Positions 23,404-33,551 of a stretch of 64,000 bases of DNA are shown one piece after another; position 1 is the first letter of the stretch; each line of letters starts with the position of its first letter. The stretch lies in contig JALBUN010000048.1 of the NCBI GenBank assembly GCA_025174535.1, forward strand, positions 1,116,001 to 1,180,000, given 5' to 3'. The notes beneath the pieces are model-generated. The model was not told the DNA's origin. It worked only from the letters and a program-made list of their open reading frames with translations, and did no database searches. The stretch comes from Cantharellus purpuraceus. Its lineage: Eukaryota > Basidiomycota > Agaricomycetes > Cantharellales > Hydnaceae. Made by a program: the position numbers and the translations under genes.

Positions 23404-25431
23404 TTAGACAGCTGGCAGCTTGAGGCATGACGTTTTCAGACCGTCCCCGCTCCATTTTGCCACATCGATGAGCAAGCCCTGTTTCTTGGCCCAGGTTGTG
23501 GTGGACAGAAGTTCGTAGAGGGTTGCTGTCCGGCAGCAATGGTCAAATGAAGAATGACAAGTAATGATAGGACTCACAGAGGTTGAATAGCCAAGGTTCA
23601 GTTGCAGTGACAGCAATGGGGTTGGCCTTCAAAGCACCCTCCATGACACGGATTCCCTGTAAGAGCCAGCCAGTTTCATCGTTATGCAAGAAGACCGAAA
23701 AACATAACTTTCACTCACCTCATTGATTTTACCTGAACTCAAGTGTGCAACTGCGAGATTATTAGCTGCCTGCATGATGTCAATCAATGATTGCCACATG
23801 TTTGTAGCAGTTTTACACACCAGAGCATTATTAGGGTCTTCTTGCAATATCCTCTCAAGGGCCGAGGTGGCTTTATCCCAATGGCCATATGCCGCAGCCT
23901 CAATGGCACGGTTCATGTCCTTGGTCATTTCATCGGCTTGCGGATCTGCTTCGACCGCTGCAAAGTGCTGTGAAGCCGCGCCCAGGTGTCCCCCTTGCAA
24001 GTAAATTCTCGCGATAGCGGAGCGCAACGCGGGTGAGCCCTCGCCGTGCTTGCACAGGGGCTCCAAATATTTGACAGCCGCGCCAAAATCCTGCGCGTGC
24101 ACGAATGAGGGACGTTTAGAGACAAAGCACATAGGCTGTACGCACTTTCATCTCGACGAGTTGTGACGCGATGGTCAATGATACCCGGGCGCCCCGCTCT
24201 TTCCACATCGCCGCCATCCCGGTCTCCCCCGCCGCCCGCGCGTGAGCCTTACACTTGCGGAGCAAGGGCGCGAGCGCGTCGAGGTAGCCAAGGTGGTCGG
24301 CGGCCCAATACTTCAGACGCGCGTGCATGATCTCCAGCTCAAACGGGAGGACCTCGTCAAAGAAGTGTGCCCGAGCCTGGGGAGGCTCGACGCTCGTGAG
24401 GACGGCGAAGAGGTTTGCGCATTCGGCGGATGTTTGGTTGAATAGTCGTAGGCGGGCGAGGCAGCTGAGGCGGAGGTACCAGAGCTAGGTGGGGGACGGG
24501 GATGTGGACATTGTGTTCAAAGGTATACGCTTGTTAACAACGTACGTTGAGAATGCGGTCCAACTCGTTGGGTGGCGCGATGATTATTTGATCACGGGCC
24601 ATCTGAGCGATTGCTCGCCAATGATTTCCCATCTATGAGAGCGTCAAGGCTTAATGACAGGGAGACCACATGAAGAGAGAGTCAATCTCACCACGAGATT
24701 GTCGAAATCCTTGTTCTTCCATTCGCCTGAGATATCCCTATTGGGCCTTTGACTCGGGTCAGGGACGTACTTGGTCAAGAGAGTACTCAGCGGGTCTGTC
24801 TTGAAGAATGGTCAGTGGGGTGTGCTTCAGAAGGGACAGTGCACATACATTAGGTATAGGGAGGAAGAGGCCCGGAACGGTTAGACCAGGGAGATACAAT
24901 GCATGCGTGTCGTCCTCGTCCTCCTCTTCGTCGCTCTCCGGTAGGGCAGGCTGCGGCTTGGTTGCTGCAGAGGGCGCAGGGGTGAACGGCGTAGGCTGCG
25001 GCTCTTGAGGGAGAGCGTGCAGCGAGACTTCGGTGACAGGGGGGGCGATAGTGACCTGGCTAGAGTTTCCGAATGGCACAGGTGTGCCTGGCGCGTCCTC
25101 CTCGTCCGAGACAGGGTCGTCGGGGTCGTCGAGCTGGAATGGGTCTGGTACGTCGGGTTCCGCTGCCTTCGTCTCTGGCTGAGGTGGCATCGGGTCAGGA
25201 GGTGCATCCTGACTCGGATTCGGGCGTGTATGTGAGCTTGGCTCGAGAATTGTGATGCCAGCACTTTGAGGATGCTCTTAAGGTCTTGGTACAATTAAAG
25301 GAGCCAAGAGATACACACTTTCGTGGCTCGCTTGGATCGCCTTGGCTTGACTCAACAGTACGTGTGCGAGCTTTTGCGTCATCCAGAAGTACTGCATGGT
25401 CCAACGCGTCGTCGTCGCGTTCGTCGGCCAT
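23404..25431 (-). CDS. TRAPPC12: TRAPPC12-like trafficking (TRAPP III) subunit, TPR protein
   Basis: Subunit of the TRAPP tethering complex acting in ER-Golgi traffic and autophagy. The start MADERDDDALDHAVLLDDAK (25431) splices through a GTGTGT donor to NAGITILEPSSHTRPNPSQ. An acidic linker follows (DPDDPVSDEEDAPGTP), then the conserved LSTLLTKYVPDPSQRPNRDI, NHWRAIAQMARDQI and NQTSAECANLFAVL. The C-terminal half is TPR-like helices (ASQLVEMKDFGAAVKYLEPL, HLGAASQHFAAVEAD, GHWDKATSALERILQEDPNN, AANNLAVAHLSSGKINE, AVTATEPWLFNLCTLYELLS). It ends TSCLKLPAV at 23404. If the 5' exon is wrong, the alternative start is MPPQPETKAAE at 25190. It is divergent from TIM44, with 266 bp shared. Confidence 0.85.
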
Positions 25432-25697
25432 GGCGCCCGTCGTCGTCTTGTCGCGGTCGTGCACAAAGATGGTGATTAGGCGCCGCACCACCTGCGCTCG
25501 CCGTACAGCCCAAGACAGAACGGCGAGCTTCATCCCAAACAACAAAGTACCGTGTACACCATTCTCACTTGCCCACAACTGCCAAGTTTTGCGCGTGTTC
25601 TCCTGCCCTCTGCAGGTCCCGCCACAATTACATAATCCATAGGCGTCTAGGGACACAAGCACGTGACCCTACCGTCCAAAATTTCGTAGAGCTCGCC

Positions 25698-27343
25698 ATG
25701 CTCCCTCGACACGTACGGCGGCTCCGCCTGGATGCCCGTTCACTCGCGCATGCGCCCTTCACCGCACCCCGCACCCGCCTGGCCCCGATCTCGCATTTCC
25801 ATAGCTCGTCGCGACGCGCGGATGAGCTGCCCAAATCGCCGTTCCAGACGTTTGTCGATGTGCTCAAGGACGAGCTGCGCAAGAACCGCGAGCTGAGCGA
25901 CAATGTGAGACAGCTGCAGGGTGATGTCGATAAACTCCAGGATTCGGAGGCGCTGAAGCGCGCGAAGGATATGTATGAGCGGGCGAGGGTGTGTGTTTTC
26001 GCTGACTCGCATTCTCTTGGCTGAAGGCTTATACGTATGTACAGCTGACGTCCTCAATTAAAGAAAATCCACGGCTGCGTGCTGCAGCTGAGGAACTGCG
26101 CAAGGGTGGGGTAAAGGTCTCAGATGCTGTCTCCGAAGCCATAAAGTCGATGGAAGAAAGTGACTGGATGCGGAGCGTAAGAAGGCCCCGCCACACCACT
26201 TGCACGATAAATTAATAGGTCTCTGTAGATCTCCAAAGCTTCTGCGGCCGTGTCCGAGCGCATAGAAAGTGCTACGGAGCCTATCCGGAACACGGCAGCT
26301 TACAAAGAGCTCAAAGACACTGTCCTGGATGCGCTAGACGACAGCGGAACCTCACGTCATGCGGGATATGAGGATAAGGAGGCGAGACGCGCGCGGCGGC
26401 AGGCACGGCTTGCAAAGGCGGGTAAGGCAGGTGGACTGGCTGCACGCAGTGGACGGGTTCAGCCAAATCCCGAGTGAGTCTTTTTGTATTACTACTACGG
26501 GACTCTAATGTACGATGCAGTGCGGGTGGATCAATGGTATTGCACAAGGATTCGGCAAAGGCGGAGAGATGGGAGATGCTGAAGCAGACAAACCCGTTCC
26601 TCCAGTCTATCGGGTCATTGCATCGGGCATACCAAGAATCGGAGAATCCAGTCGTGTCTTCCTTACGTTCCGTCACATCCACGGTAGCATCGTGGTTCGA
26701 CGAGACTGACACCGCGCAAGTGACAAGACAGCTTCGATTGATGGATCCTACGTTTGATCTGGAGACGTTCACCCGAGAATTAAGAGAGTACATTGTGCCC
26801 GAGCTCGTGGATGCCTATTTGAGCGCTGACAGGGAAGCATTGCAAATGTGGTGTGGAGAAGCGGTGAGTGATATTTAGACTCGGAAGTGCACCGGCTGAT
26901 ATGGCCGCAGACATATAATGTGCTCTGGGCCACAATGGAACAATATCTGCGACAGGGTCTGATTAGCGACAGTAAAGTGCTGGATATCCGGAATGTAGAC
27001 GTAAGTGCGGATGGCAGCGTTGTAGCCTGACCTGACAGTGCGCCAGGTATCGACAGGGAAGATTTTGGAAGACGGTGAGATCCCGGTCTGGGTGATCACG
27101 TTTTCGACACAGGAGATGCTTGTTTTTAGAAACGCGGCTACACGGGAGGTGGTTGTAGGGGCAGAGAACCGGGTAGAGCAATGTACTTACGCCGCCGTGA
27201 TCACGCGCGTAGAGAGCGAGCTGGATAATGAGATCACCGGTGGATGGAAGGTAGTGGAGGTGAGCGAGCAGTGGAAGTATGTTCAAGGGGATGCTGATGG
27301 GTGCCCCCAGATGGCGCGGAGGTCGTCCCGTGCATATTTATAG
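25698..27343 (+). CDS. TIM44: TIM44, mitochondrial import motor subunit
   Basis: Matrix-side peripheral membrane protein that recruits mtHsp70 to the TIM23 channel. The N-terminus MLPRHVRRLRLDARSLAH is a clear presequence, and FHSSSRRADELPKSPFQTFV marks the mature start. The helical Hsp70-binding region follows (ELRKNRELSDNVRQLQGDVD, IKSMEESDWMRSISKASAAV, RNTAAYKELKDTVLDAL). The C-terminal membrane-associating domain shows NPFLQSIGSLHRAYQESENP, MDPTFDLETFTRELREYIVP, VDAYLSADREALQMWCGEA, LDIRNVDVSTGKILEDGEIP and WVITFSTQEMLVFRN. It ends at 27343 after a small last exon, MARRSSRAYL. At least eight short introns occur. Confidence 0.93.
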
Positions 27344-27519
27344 TAACAACAGCTGACTTGGTAACTGGACACGCCCCACTCATTGTTTTGGGTCACAAGA
27401 CACTACGTAGTTAGATTGCAAGACAAAAAGTTTTTTGATCCCGAATGGTTTGCATGTGCATGGGGTGCTCTTTTAGGCACAATGTCTTACAGGCACAAGA
27501 GTGTGTCGACGAGGCAGAC
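27344..27519. other. Convergent intergenic region
   Basis: 3' flanks of TIM44 and the dihydroneopterin aldolase gene. A frame at 27383-27631 is not convincing. Confidence 0.5.
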
Positions 27520-28311
27520 TCACGAGGGCGATGAAGATGGCAGAAAAAAAGCCCTGTCCCTGGTGAGCTGTACGCCGGAGGAGCGGCCAAACAAAACGGC
27601 GCTCGGCTTCTGTGCCTTTATGGTGACTTGATCCATGCCGTCCAAGAAGCATGCGACACGAGCGACGGATGTTGCGAATGCTTCAAGAGTCAGGAACGCG
27701 GTGGACTGGATGTGCTGTGGCAGATGTCAAAATGGGAAGGTGATGGTGGGAAAGGGAGACGGATTAACCTCGGCCAGACGATCAACTATTGTGCGGTGGG
27801 GAAAATGAACCGACAGGTGCGGTTCGAGGAAGGAAATGGTGGTAACCACTAGCTGCTTATGCATGCGTTCAGGGGGGTTCACGCCGATGATCGTTTCTAG
27901 GGACAATTCGTTGATATGGACGGTGAGCCGGGGGGACTGGGCAGGTGATCTGGCCAGCTCCACGGCGAGAGAGGCAGGCTGGAGCAAGAGCTTGGGGGCC
28001 TCTGCGAGGATGTGGACCTCGTCGACGGCGGCGGCAAAGTCTGTGAGCACGACGTCTGCGGCGGCGTGTGCGAGGTGGATGAGAGTCGGGAAGGAGGATG
28101 GCGGGGACTGCAGACGGAAGACGGCGTCGGAGAGATGGCCATAGTGAATGGAGTCGGCGACGTTGTCTGTGCCGCCGGGGACGACGAGGGGGGTGTGGAC
28201 GTGGACAGAGAGAAGAACGGGTTGTGGCCGTGTGTTCTGCCAGCGATCAGGACCAATATTGGGGGAGAGAGCCAGCGCATGAAGGGAAACGGTGTCGGAG
28301 TTGGGTGACAT
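27520..28311 (-). CDS. Double-domain dihydroneopterin aldolase-like protein (FolB type)
   Basis: Two FolB-like domains in tandem. Domain 1 begins DTVSLHALALSPNIGPDRWQ, with VHVHTPLVVPGGTDNVADSI and HYGHLSDAVF. Domain 2 begins LTVHINELSLETIIGVNPPE, then KQLVVTTISFLEPHLS, DRLAE and, after an intron (donor GTTAAT, acceptor CCACAG), HIQSTAFLTLEAFATSVARV and VTIKAQKPSAVLFGRSSGVQ. The ER in NPPERMHKQ matches the folate-pathway aldolase active-site region. The stop at 27520 follows FFLPSSSPS, so the HPPK and DHPS domains of the usual fungal FOL1 fusion are absent. It either supplies the aldolase separately or acts on another pterin. Start MSPNSDTVSL; an upstream in-frame Met lies near 28344. Confidence 0.8.
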
Positions 28312-28764
28312 TGCGGCACACGAATATGGGAAATGGGAGACCATCACATCACGTCGTCGCCGTTCTCATGCTCGTCTTCCCAGACGATGCCGTGTCTGTT
28401 CGCCGTCGGGTGCAGCGTGCTCGCCTGTGCCCCACTGTGATCGACGCCACATTATGCTCAAGGCCGACTTGGGCACCCCTAGCCAGCATCCGACACGGCT
28501 TCAGCCCTGCCAAGCTAAAACATAGACGGCGGGGTAGATCTGGTCAATAGCGGGGAGTCGAGCGTTTCAATTATTTTTGTCCCTGGGTCCACATGCTTCG
28601 GTCCATTTCCTTGCCCAGTATATGAAAATCAACAAGCGCCCCAGCCGAACATCATCACCTGAGCATCTTCGCTCCCTTTAAAATGCTCTCCATGATCGCT
28701 TCTCCTCTTTCCGGTCTTTCCACCTGCCACCTTTTCCCCCACTTGCGTTTTGCTCCTACTCAAC
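28312..28764. other. Divergent promoter region (aldolase / sugar transporter)
   Basis: About 450 bp between divergent starts. A TATA-like TATATGAAAA (about 28620) and pyrimidine-rich CTCTCCATGATCGCTTCTCC upstream of 28765 could serve the sugar transporter. This is inference from spacing. Confidence 0.4.
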
Positions 28765-31018
28765 ATGGCTGGAGGTCCTATTGCAGCTGGTAATGGCGTC
28801 GGTGCCCACGCACCCAAAAGTAAGTGGGCCGGTATACTGATGACGGTGCGTCCCTCTCTCCCCCCCTCCCCCCCCCCCACGCTCATCATCCCTTCCTAGG
28901 CCTTCGCCGCCTTTGGAGGAATTCTCTTCGGGTTCGTGTGTTTCCTCACGCGTTTCTATACGCTAACTCCACCCAAGCTATGACACTGGAACCATCTCGG
29001 GTATTCTTGCAATGAACGATTGGTGTGCCTCCATCGTCTTCTCCTATTTTCTTCATCTTGACTGTCCTCCCCCAGGCTCTGCTCGTTTGGTCATGTCGTG
29101 GCTAACCCTGCCGCCGGAGCTGCTTCCTGTGCGATCACCACCTCCCAAAAGTCTCTCGTGGTCTCTATTCTTTCCGTCGGCACCGTCTTTGGCGCCTTGG
29201 CCTCGGCTCCTATTGCAGACATGACCGGTCGCAGAATGGGCATCATCCTTTCCTGCATCGTCTTCTCCATTGGTGTAGCTTTCCAAGTACGCCCTTTTAA
29301 TGCACTTTTTCCTTCTCAGCTCAATTCTCGCCCCAAAAGACTGCTGCTACCAAAATCCCTCTTTTCGTCGTCGGTCGTGTTCTCGCTGGTGGCGGAGTTG
29401 GTCTCGTCTCATGCCTTATTCCAATGTACCAGTCTGAATGGTACGCGCCATTCTTTTCCCGCTCCCCCTGTTTCCTCATTTTCCTCTGTAGCTCTCCCAA
29501 GTGGATTCGTGGTGCTGGTGTGTCTTATCTCTAGTCTACGGCTCTCACTTGCATTTACACCTTCTTACTAGTGGTGTCCCTCTACCAATGGGCCATCACC
29601 ATTGGCCTTCTCCTCGCCTCCATAGTCAACAACTCCACCCAGGCTCGCCCTAACCACTCTTCGTACCGCATTCCCATCGCCATCCAGTTCATTTGGGCGG
29701 CGATCCTTTCATCTGGCATGTTCTTCCTTCCTGAAGTATGTACACTCTGTTCCCTTTGTGCCGCCCTCTACTCATTCGCTTCTCAGTCTCCTCGCTACCT
29801 CATCAAGCGTGGCCGTGATGCTGATGCCGCCCAGGCCCTTTCACGCCTCACTGGTGCTGGGGTAAATCATCCCAGTATTGAGCAAGATCTCGACGAGATC
29901 CGCCTCAATCTGAAGCAAGAGGAAGAAATTGGCCAAAGTTCCTACGCCGACTGCTTCCGTGACGGCGGCAACCGCATCCTCCTCCGGACTATCACCGGTA
30001 TCTTCCTCCAGGCGTGGCAACAGCTCACCGGTATCAACTTTATCTTCTACTATGGTACCAGTTTCTTCAAGAACTCGCACGTGGGCAACCCGTTCTTGGA
30101 TTCTGTCGCGACCAATGTTGTGAATGTCGGCATGACACTCCCTGGAATTTACTTTGTCGACAGACTCGGCCGGAGGAACCTGCTCTTGATCGGTGCGGCT
30201 GGTATGTTGGTGTGCGAGTACATTGTGGCTATTGCGGGTGTTACAATCTCGGTGAACAACATTGCTGGACAGAAGGTCTTGGTTGCGTTCGTGTGCATCT
30301 ACATTGTTCGTATCTTATTTCGTCCACAAGTAAGGTAACGGCTGAGATGCTTTATGCAGGCCTTCTTCGCATCAACATGGGGCCCCGTTGCATGGGTCGT
30401 GACTGGAGAAATTTTCCCACGTAAGTGGGCAATGTGTTTACGATCATCCACGTGCTAACATCTGTCCCTCGTACAGTCAAGTAAGCAGGCAACTAGAATT
30501 TTCCCCTACAGCCTAACATCTCTTCTTGTACATGACAGCGTCCGTGCCAAAGCAATGTCCCTCTCGACAGCCTCTAACTGGTTCTGGAATTGGCTGCTCG
30601 CGTTCGTCAGTGAGTCACCAAAGCAGTCACCATTTTATGCACAAATGTTGATGTAAATCGCCGCAGCGCCATACCTCGTTGACCCTGGAAAAGGCAATGC
30701 CAACCTCGGTGCAAAGGTGTTCTTCATCTGGGGCACAACTTGTCTCGGATGCTACATTTTCACCTACTTTTGTATCCCCGAGGTGCGTCATATCGCGTGT
30801 CCTATTATCATTGTGACTGATGACGTCTCTATTGAAAACTCTAACAGACAAAGGGGCTTGCGCTCGAGCAGATCGATCTTCTGTACCAGAACGTTTCTCC
30901 CCGCAATTCAGTTGCGTACCGCAACCAACTTATTGCAAATGACGTTCGCGTTGCACAGGTGTACCATAAGGATGTGCAGGGTGAGACGCAGAGTAATGAG
31001 GAGAAGGAGAAGGTATGA
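28765..31018 (+). CDS. MFS hexose transporter (sugar porter family)
   Basis: Twelve-helix plasma-membrane sugar/H+ symporter of the fungal HXT type. The start MAGGPIAAGNGVGAHAPKSK leads into TM1 (AFAAFGGILFGYDTGTISG) and MNDWLCSFG. Sugar-porter signatures: DMTGRRMG after TM2, GRVLAGGGVGLVSCLIPMYQ then KWIRGAVVSLYQ, ESPRYLIKRGR before the loop, QQLTGINFIFYYGTSFF (TM7), VDRLGRRNLLLIGAAGM, WGPVAWVVTGEIFP, VRAKAMSLSTASNWFWNWLL and the PET tail (CIPETKGLALEQIDLLYQNV). Sequence differences between glucose sensors and transporters lie in long tails; the tail here is short, so transporter is more likely. At least nine introns, several under 60 nt. It is the last host gene before the transposon block. 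Confidence 0.9.
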
Positions 31019-31310
31019 GGATAATTGCTTCTTTTTTCGTGGATGCTACTGTATACGACTGGAAATGTCCAAGTTTATGATGATGTCCTGAAGCGTCGTG
31101 GCGCGGCTGCTATGTAGTAACTAGTAGTACCTAGTCACGAATCAGTCACGCTAGATGGACTCTATAATAAAAAGGCACTTGCTGTAATTGATCATCAACG
31201 CTGGCTATGAGATAGTCTGTAACTTTATATCGTAAGGTTTCTGGGTTGTGGGGGAAAAGGTTTTGGAGACGGAAGACAAGCTCTGTGGGTTCACATGACC
31301 TTGTGGGTAC
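31019..31310. other. Last unique host DNA before the transposon block
   Basis: 3' flank of the sugar transporter. No gene is seen. At 31311 the sequence changes abruptly to a repeat that also occurs at 57609 and, inverted, at 60527. Confidence 0.6.
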
Positions 31311-32743
31311 TGTATGGGAACCACCTTTTCCCTATCAAATTCCATTTATGCAGCACCAATGTGCTATTCTTTGCTTTTCCATTCCTAAATATCAGCATAT
31401 ATTTGATGCTTGTACCTGGAATGGACTTATTCAAATATTCTCTATTTTTCCATATTTTTTTTGGGAATATTCCATGCAGAACTCAGCTCAGAATCATTTA
31501 TTTCTGCTGTGCTACAGTTGTGGACCCATAGGCGCCCACAAACCTTCGCGCAGCCGCCTCTCCCCTTTTGGACCAGGCATTTGGCCTCAATTCAAGCTCA
31601 GATCTCTCTGATCAATAAATATTCTGTAACTTAACAACCACAGCCTCTCAGGGCACTATTTTCCATGCAGATCATCACCTGACATGTGGCTATCCATGGC
31701 TGTCCAAACCAGTGCAGAAAACAGGGTGGACACCCTTCTTTTTGCCTGATCAGTGCCTAGCTCAGGGATCAGATCAGCTGATGGGTGATCAAATCAGGTG
31801 ATTGCCTTGGAATATTCTACCCCTTTCCATAACATTCTAGCTGTTTCCTTCTATTATTAGATAGAACTTTCCAGAACCATTATTCAGCTCCTGATCAGTG
31901 TTAGTGCTGTGATCAGATCCTGTGATTGGCTTGGAATATTCTACCCCTTTCTTCCACCTTCCACAACCTTCCAGTAGTTTTCATCTATTAATAGGTAGAA
32001 TATTCCAGAACCATTAGTCAGCCCCTGTAAATACAATATATAAGGAGGCCATTCTGCCTCTGAAAGAATAACATATCATCACATTCTACCCATCTTCTGC
32101 ACACCAGTGTGACTAGAGTGACATACAGTGTCATCCTCTATCTCAGTAACTGTTGATTACCAGTTCAAGGATCTTTTACAGTTGTGTAACTGTACTTGAT
32201 TGCACTTCAAGTAGTGATATTCCTGCTTTGGGTGTGAGTGTAGTATCTGCCTCACGTGACTACGAATCTACAGGGTGAGATTGTCTGTCAATAGTCCTGC
32301 CATTAGTGCTCTTGTTTAAGTAACTAGTGTGTACTGCCTTTGCAGAGCATTAGAAGCTTGAACTCGTGTGAAGCAGTTGCTAGACTACTTCACACATTGC
32401 TGTTACCCGCTTCTGAGTGCCACTGGTTGGACGGTTGGATTCATCCACCTACTTCCTTTAGCCTCTAAGTGCATTCCCATCTTTTCGGAATATCTGGACC
32501 CCTAAGCGTCCGTGAACTCTAGACTCTGGAAGTCTTATTCATTTCTTGCTGCTAAGAAACGTATTACCTTTCTGCGTATAGTCTGCATTGACCAATACAA
32601 AGGATTGTAACCAAAGTACAAATGTTAAATCGTTTCTGGAGTTGTGCTGCAGCAGGGTTTGATATTCTTCTCAGCTGTTCATTCACGGAATTGTGGTGAT
32701 TCAGAGCCTGCCCTAACACCATAATTTTGCGGGTTCCAAAACA
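31311..32743 (+). mobile_element. 1.43-kb LTR (family T), copy 1
   Basis: Same sequence as 59094-60527 on the other strand, where the ends are proved by a 5-bp target duplication: TGTATGGG at the start and TTCCAAAACA at the end (TG...CA). A TATA-like ACAATATATAAGGAGG lies near 32040. Here the left flank is GGTAC (host) but the right flank is GCCAT (gag of another element), so this copy no longer has matching duplications. It looks like a hybrid of two T LTRs with the DNA between them lost. No coding capacity of its own. Confidence 0.75.
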
Positions 32744-33025
32744 GCCATGTCCTATCTCAAGGGCACCGCACTGGACTACTTTGAGCCAGCGCTCATGGAC
32801 GACTCCGATGACCTGATATGGTCAGAGGACTACTCCGACTTCATCTCCGAACTTCAGACCAATTTTGGTCCTTACAACCCCAAGGCCGATGCTGAGAACG
32901 AACTCGATTGACTTCAGATGAAGGAAAATCACAAAATCGCAAAATACATTGTGAGTTTCCAGCAGCTAGCCCCGAAAGTCCAATGGGGCGACGCCGCACT
33001 CCGACGCCAATTTTATGTTGGACTC
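32744..33025 (+). pseudogene. gag fragment of chromovirus B (left piece)
   Basis: Encodes MSYLKGTALDYFEPALMDDS and the following gag segment up to RRQFYVGLDS, where element A interrupts it. The reading resumes after 41604 as SHPNQG.... One in-frame TGA (ELD-stop-LQMKENHK) corresponds to CGA in copy A. The 5' end of B (its 5' LTR and first third of gag) is missing, replaced at 32744 by the T LTR. Confidence 0.8.
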
Positions 33026-33551
33026 TGTTATGACTATATTCATTAACGACCAGATCCCCGTCCGATCCACTCAGATCCCTGCGCATATGAAATCTATACT
33101 CCATTTGGAAACCGCTACGTCTCCATTTACCTGTCTGATTGTCACCGCCGATTCCACCCATCCACCTCCGGTTCCGATTGATGCATCAGCATCACCATAG
33201 GAACCCGTCCCCATCGGACTTGGACATACTCACATAAGGCTGTCGGCCTCGGAGACCCATCACCGGAGTAATTATTATTAGATTTCAAATATGTATTTAA
33301 GTTGCCTGACTGGGGACTTCATTCCCCAGTTTGAATCACACCTAGCTCCTAAGTCTGATCCTAACTCTCTAAAGTTGTACTCCATCTCCAAAATCTCAGA
33401 CACCGGTATTAGTGAGGGCGCAGCACATAAGCTGAAGCCAAGTCCGTTCCGACCCCCATGACGTACTCCGACCCCGACCCAACCTCCGACCCTAACTCCG
33501 ACCCAACCTCCGATCCAATCTCCAACCCCCAATCGGACCTAGTGCGTAACA
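33026..33551 (+). repeat. 5' LTR of element A
   Basis: Begins TGTTATGACTATATTC and ends CTAGTGCGTAACA. It contains ATGTATTTAAGTTG (TATA-like) and the ACTGGGGA/TCCCCAGT inverted repeat. Relative to the other LTRs, the segment after CAGTTTGAAT has lost a few bases, which damages the predicted transcript start. Confidence 0.9.

Noticed and set aside
24881..25294. Arg/Ser-rich minus-strand frame beside TRAPPC12
   Set aside because: Alternate frame of the acidic N-terminal exon of TRAPPC12.
31246..31634. Plus-strand frames over the start of the T LTR
   Set aside because: They begin in host flank and continue into an LTR whose ends are proved at 59094-60527; no domain.
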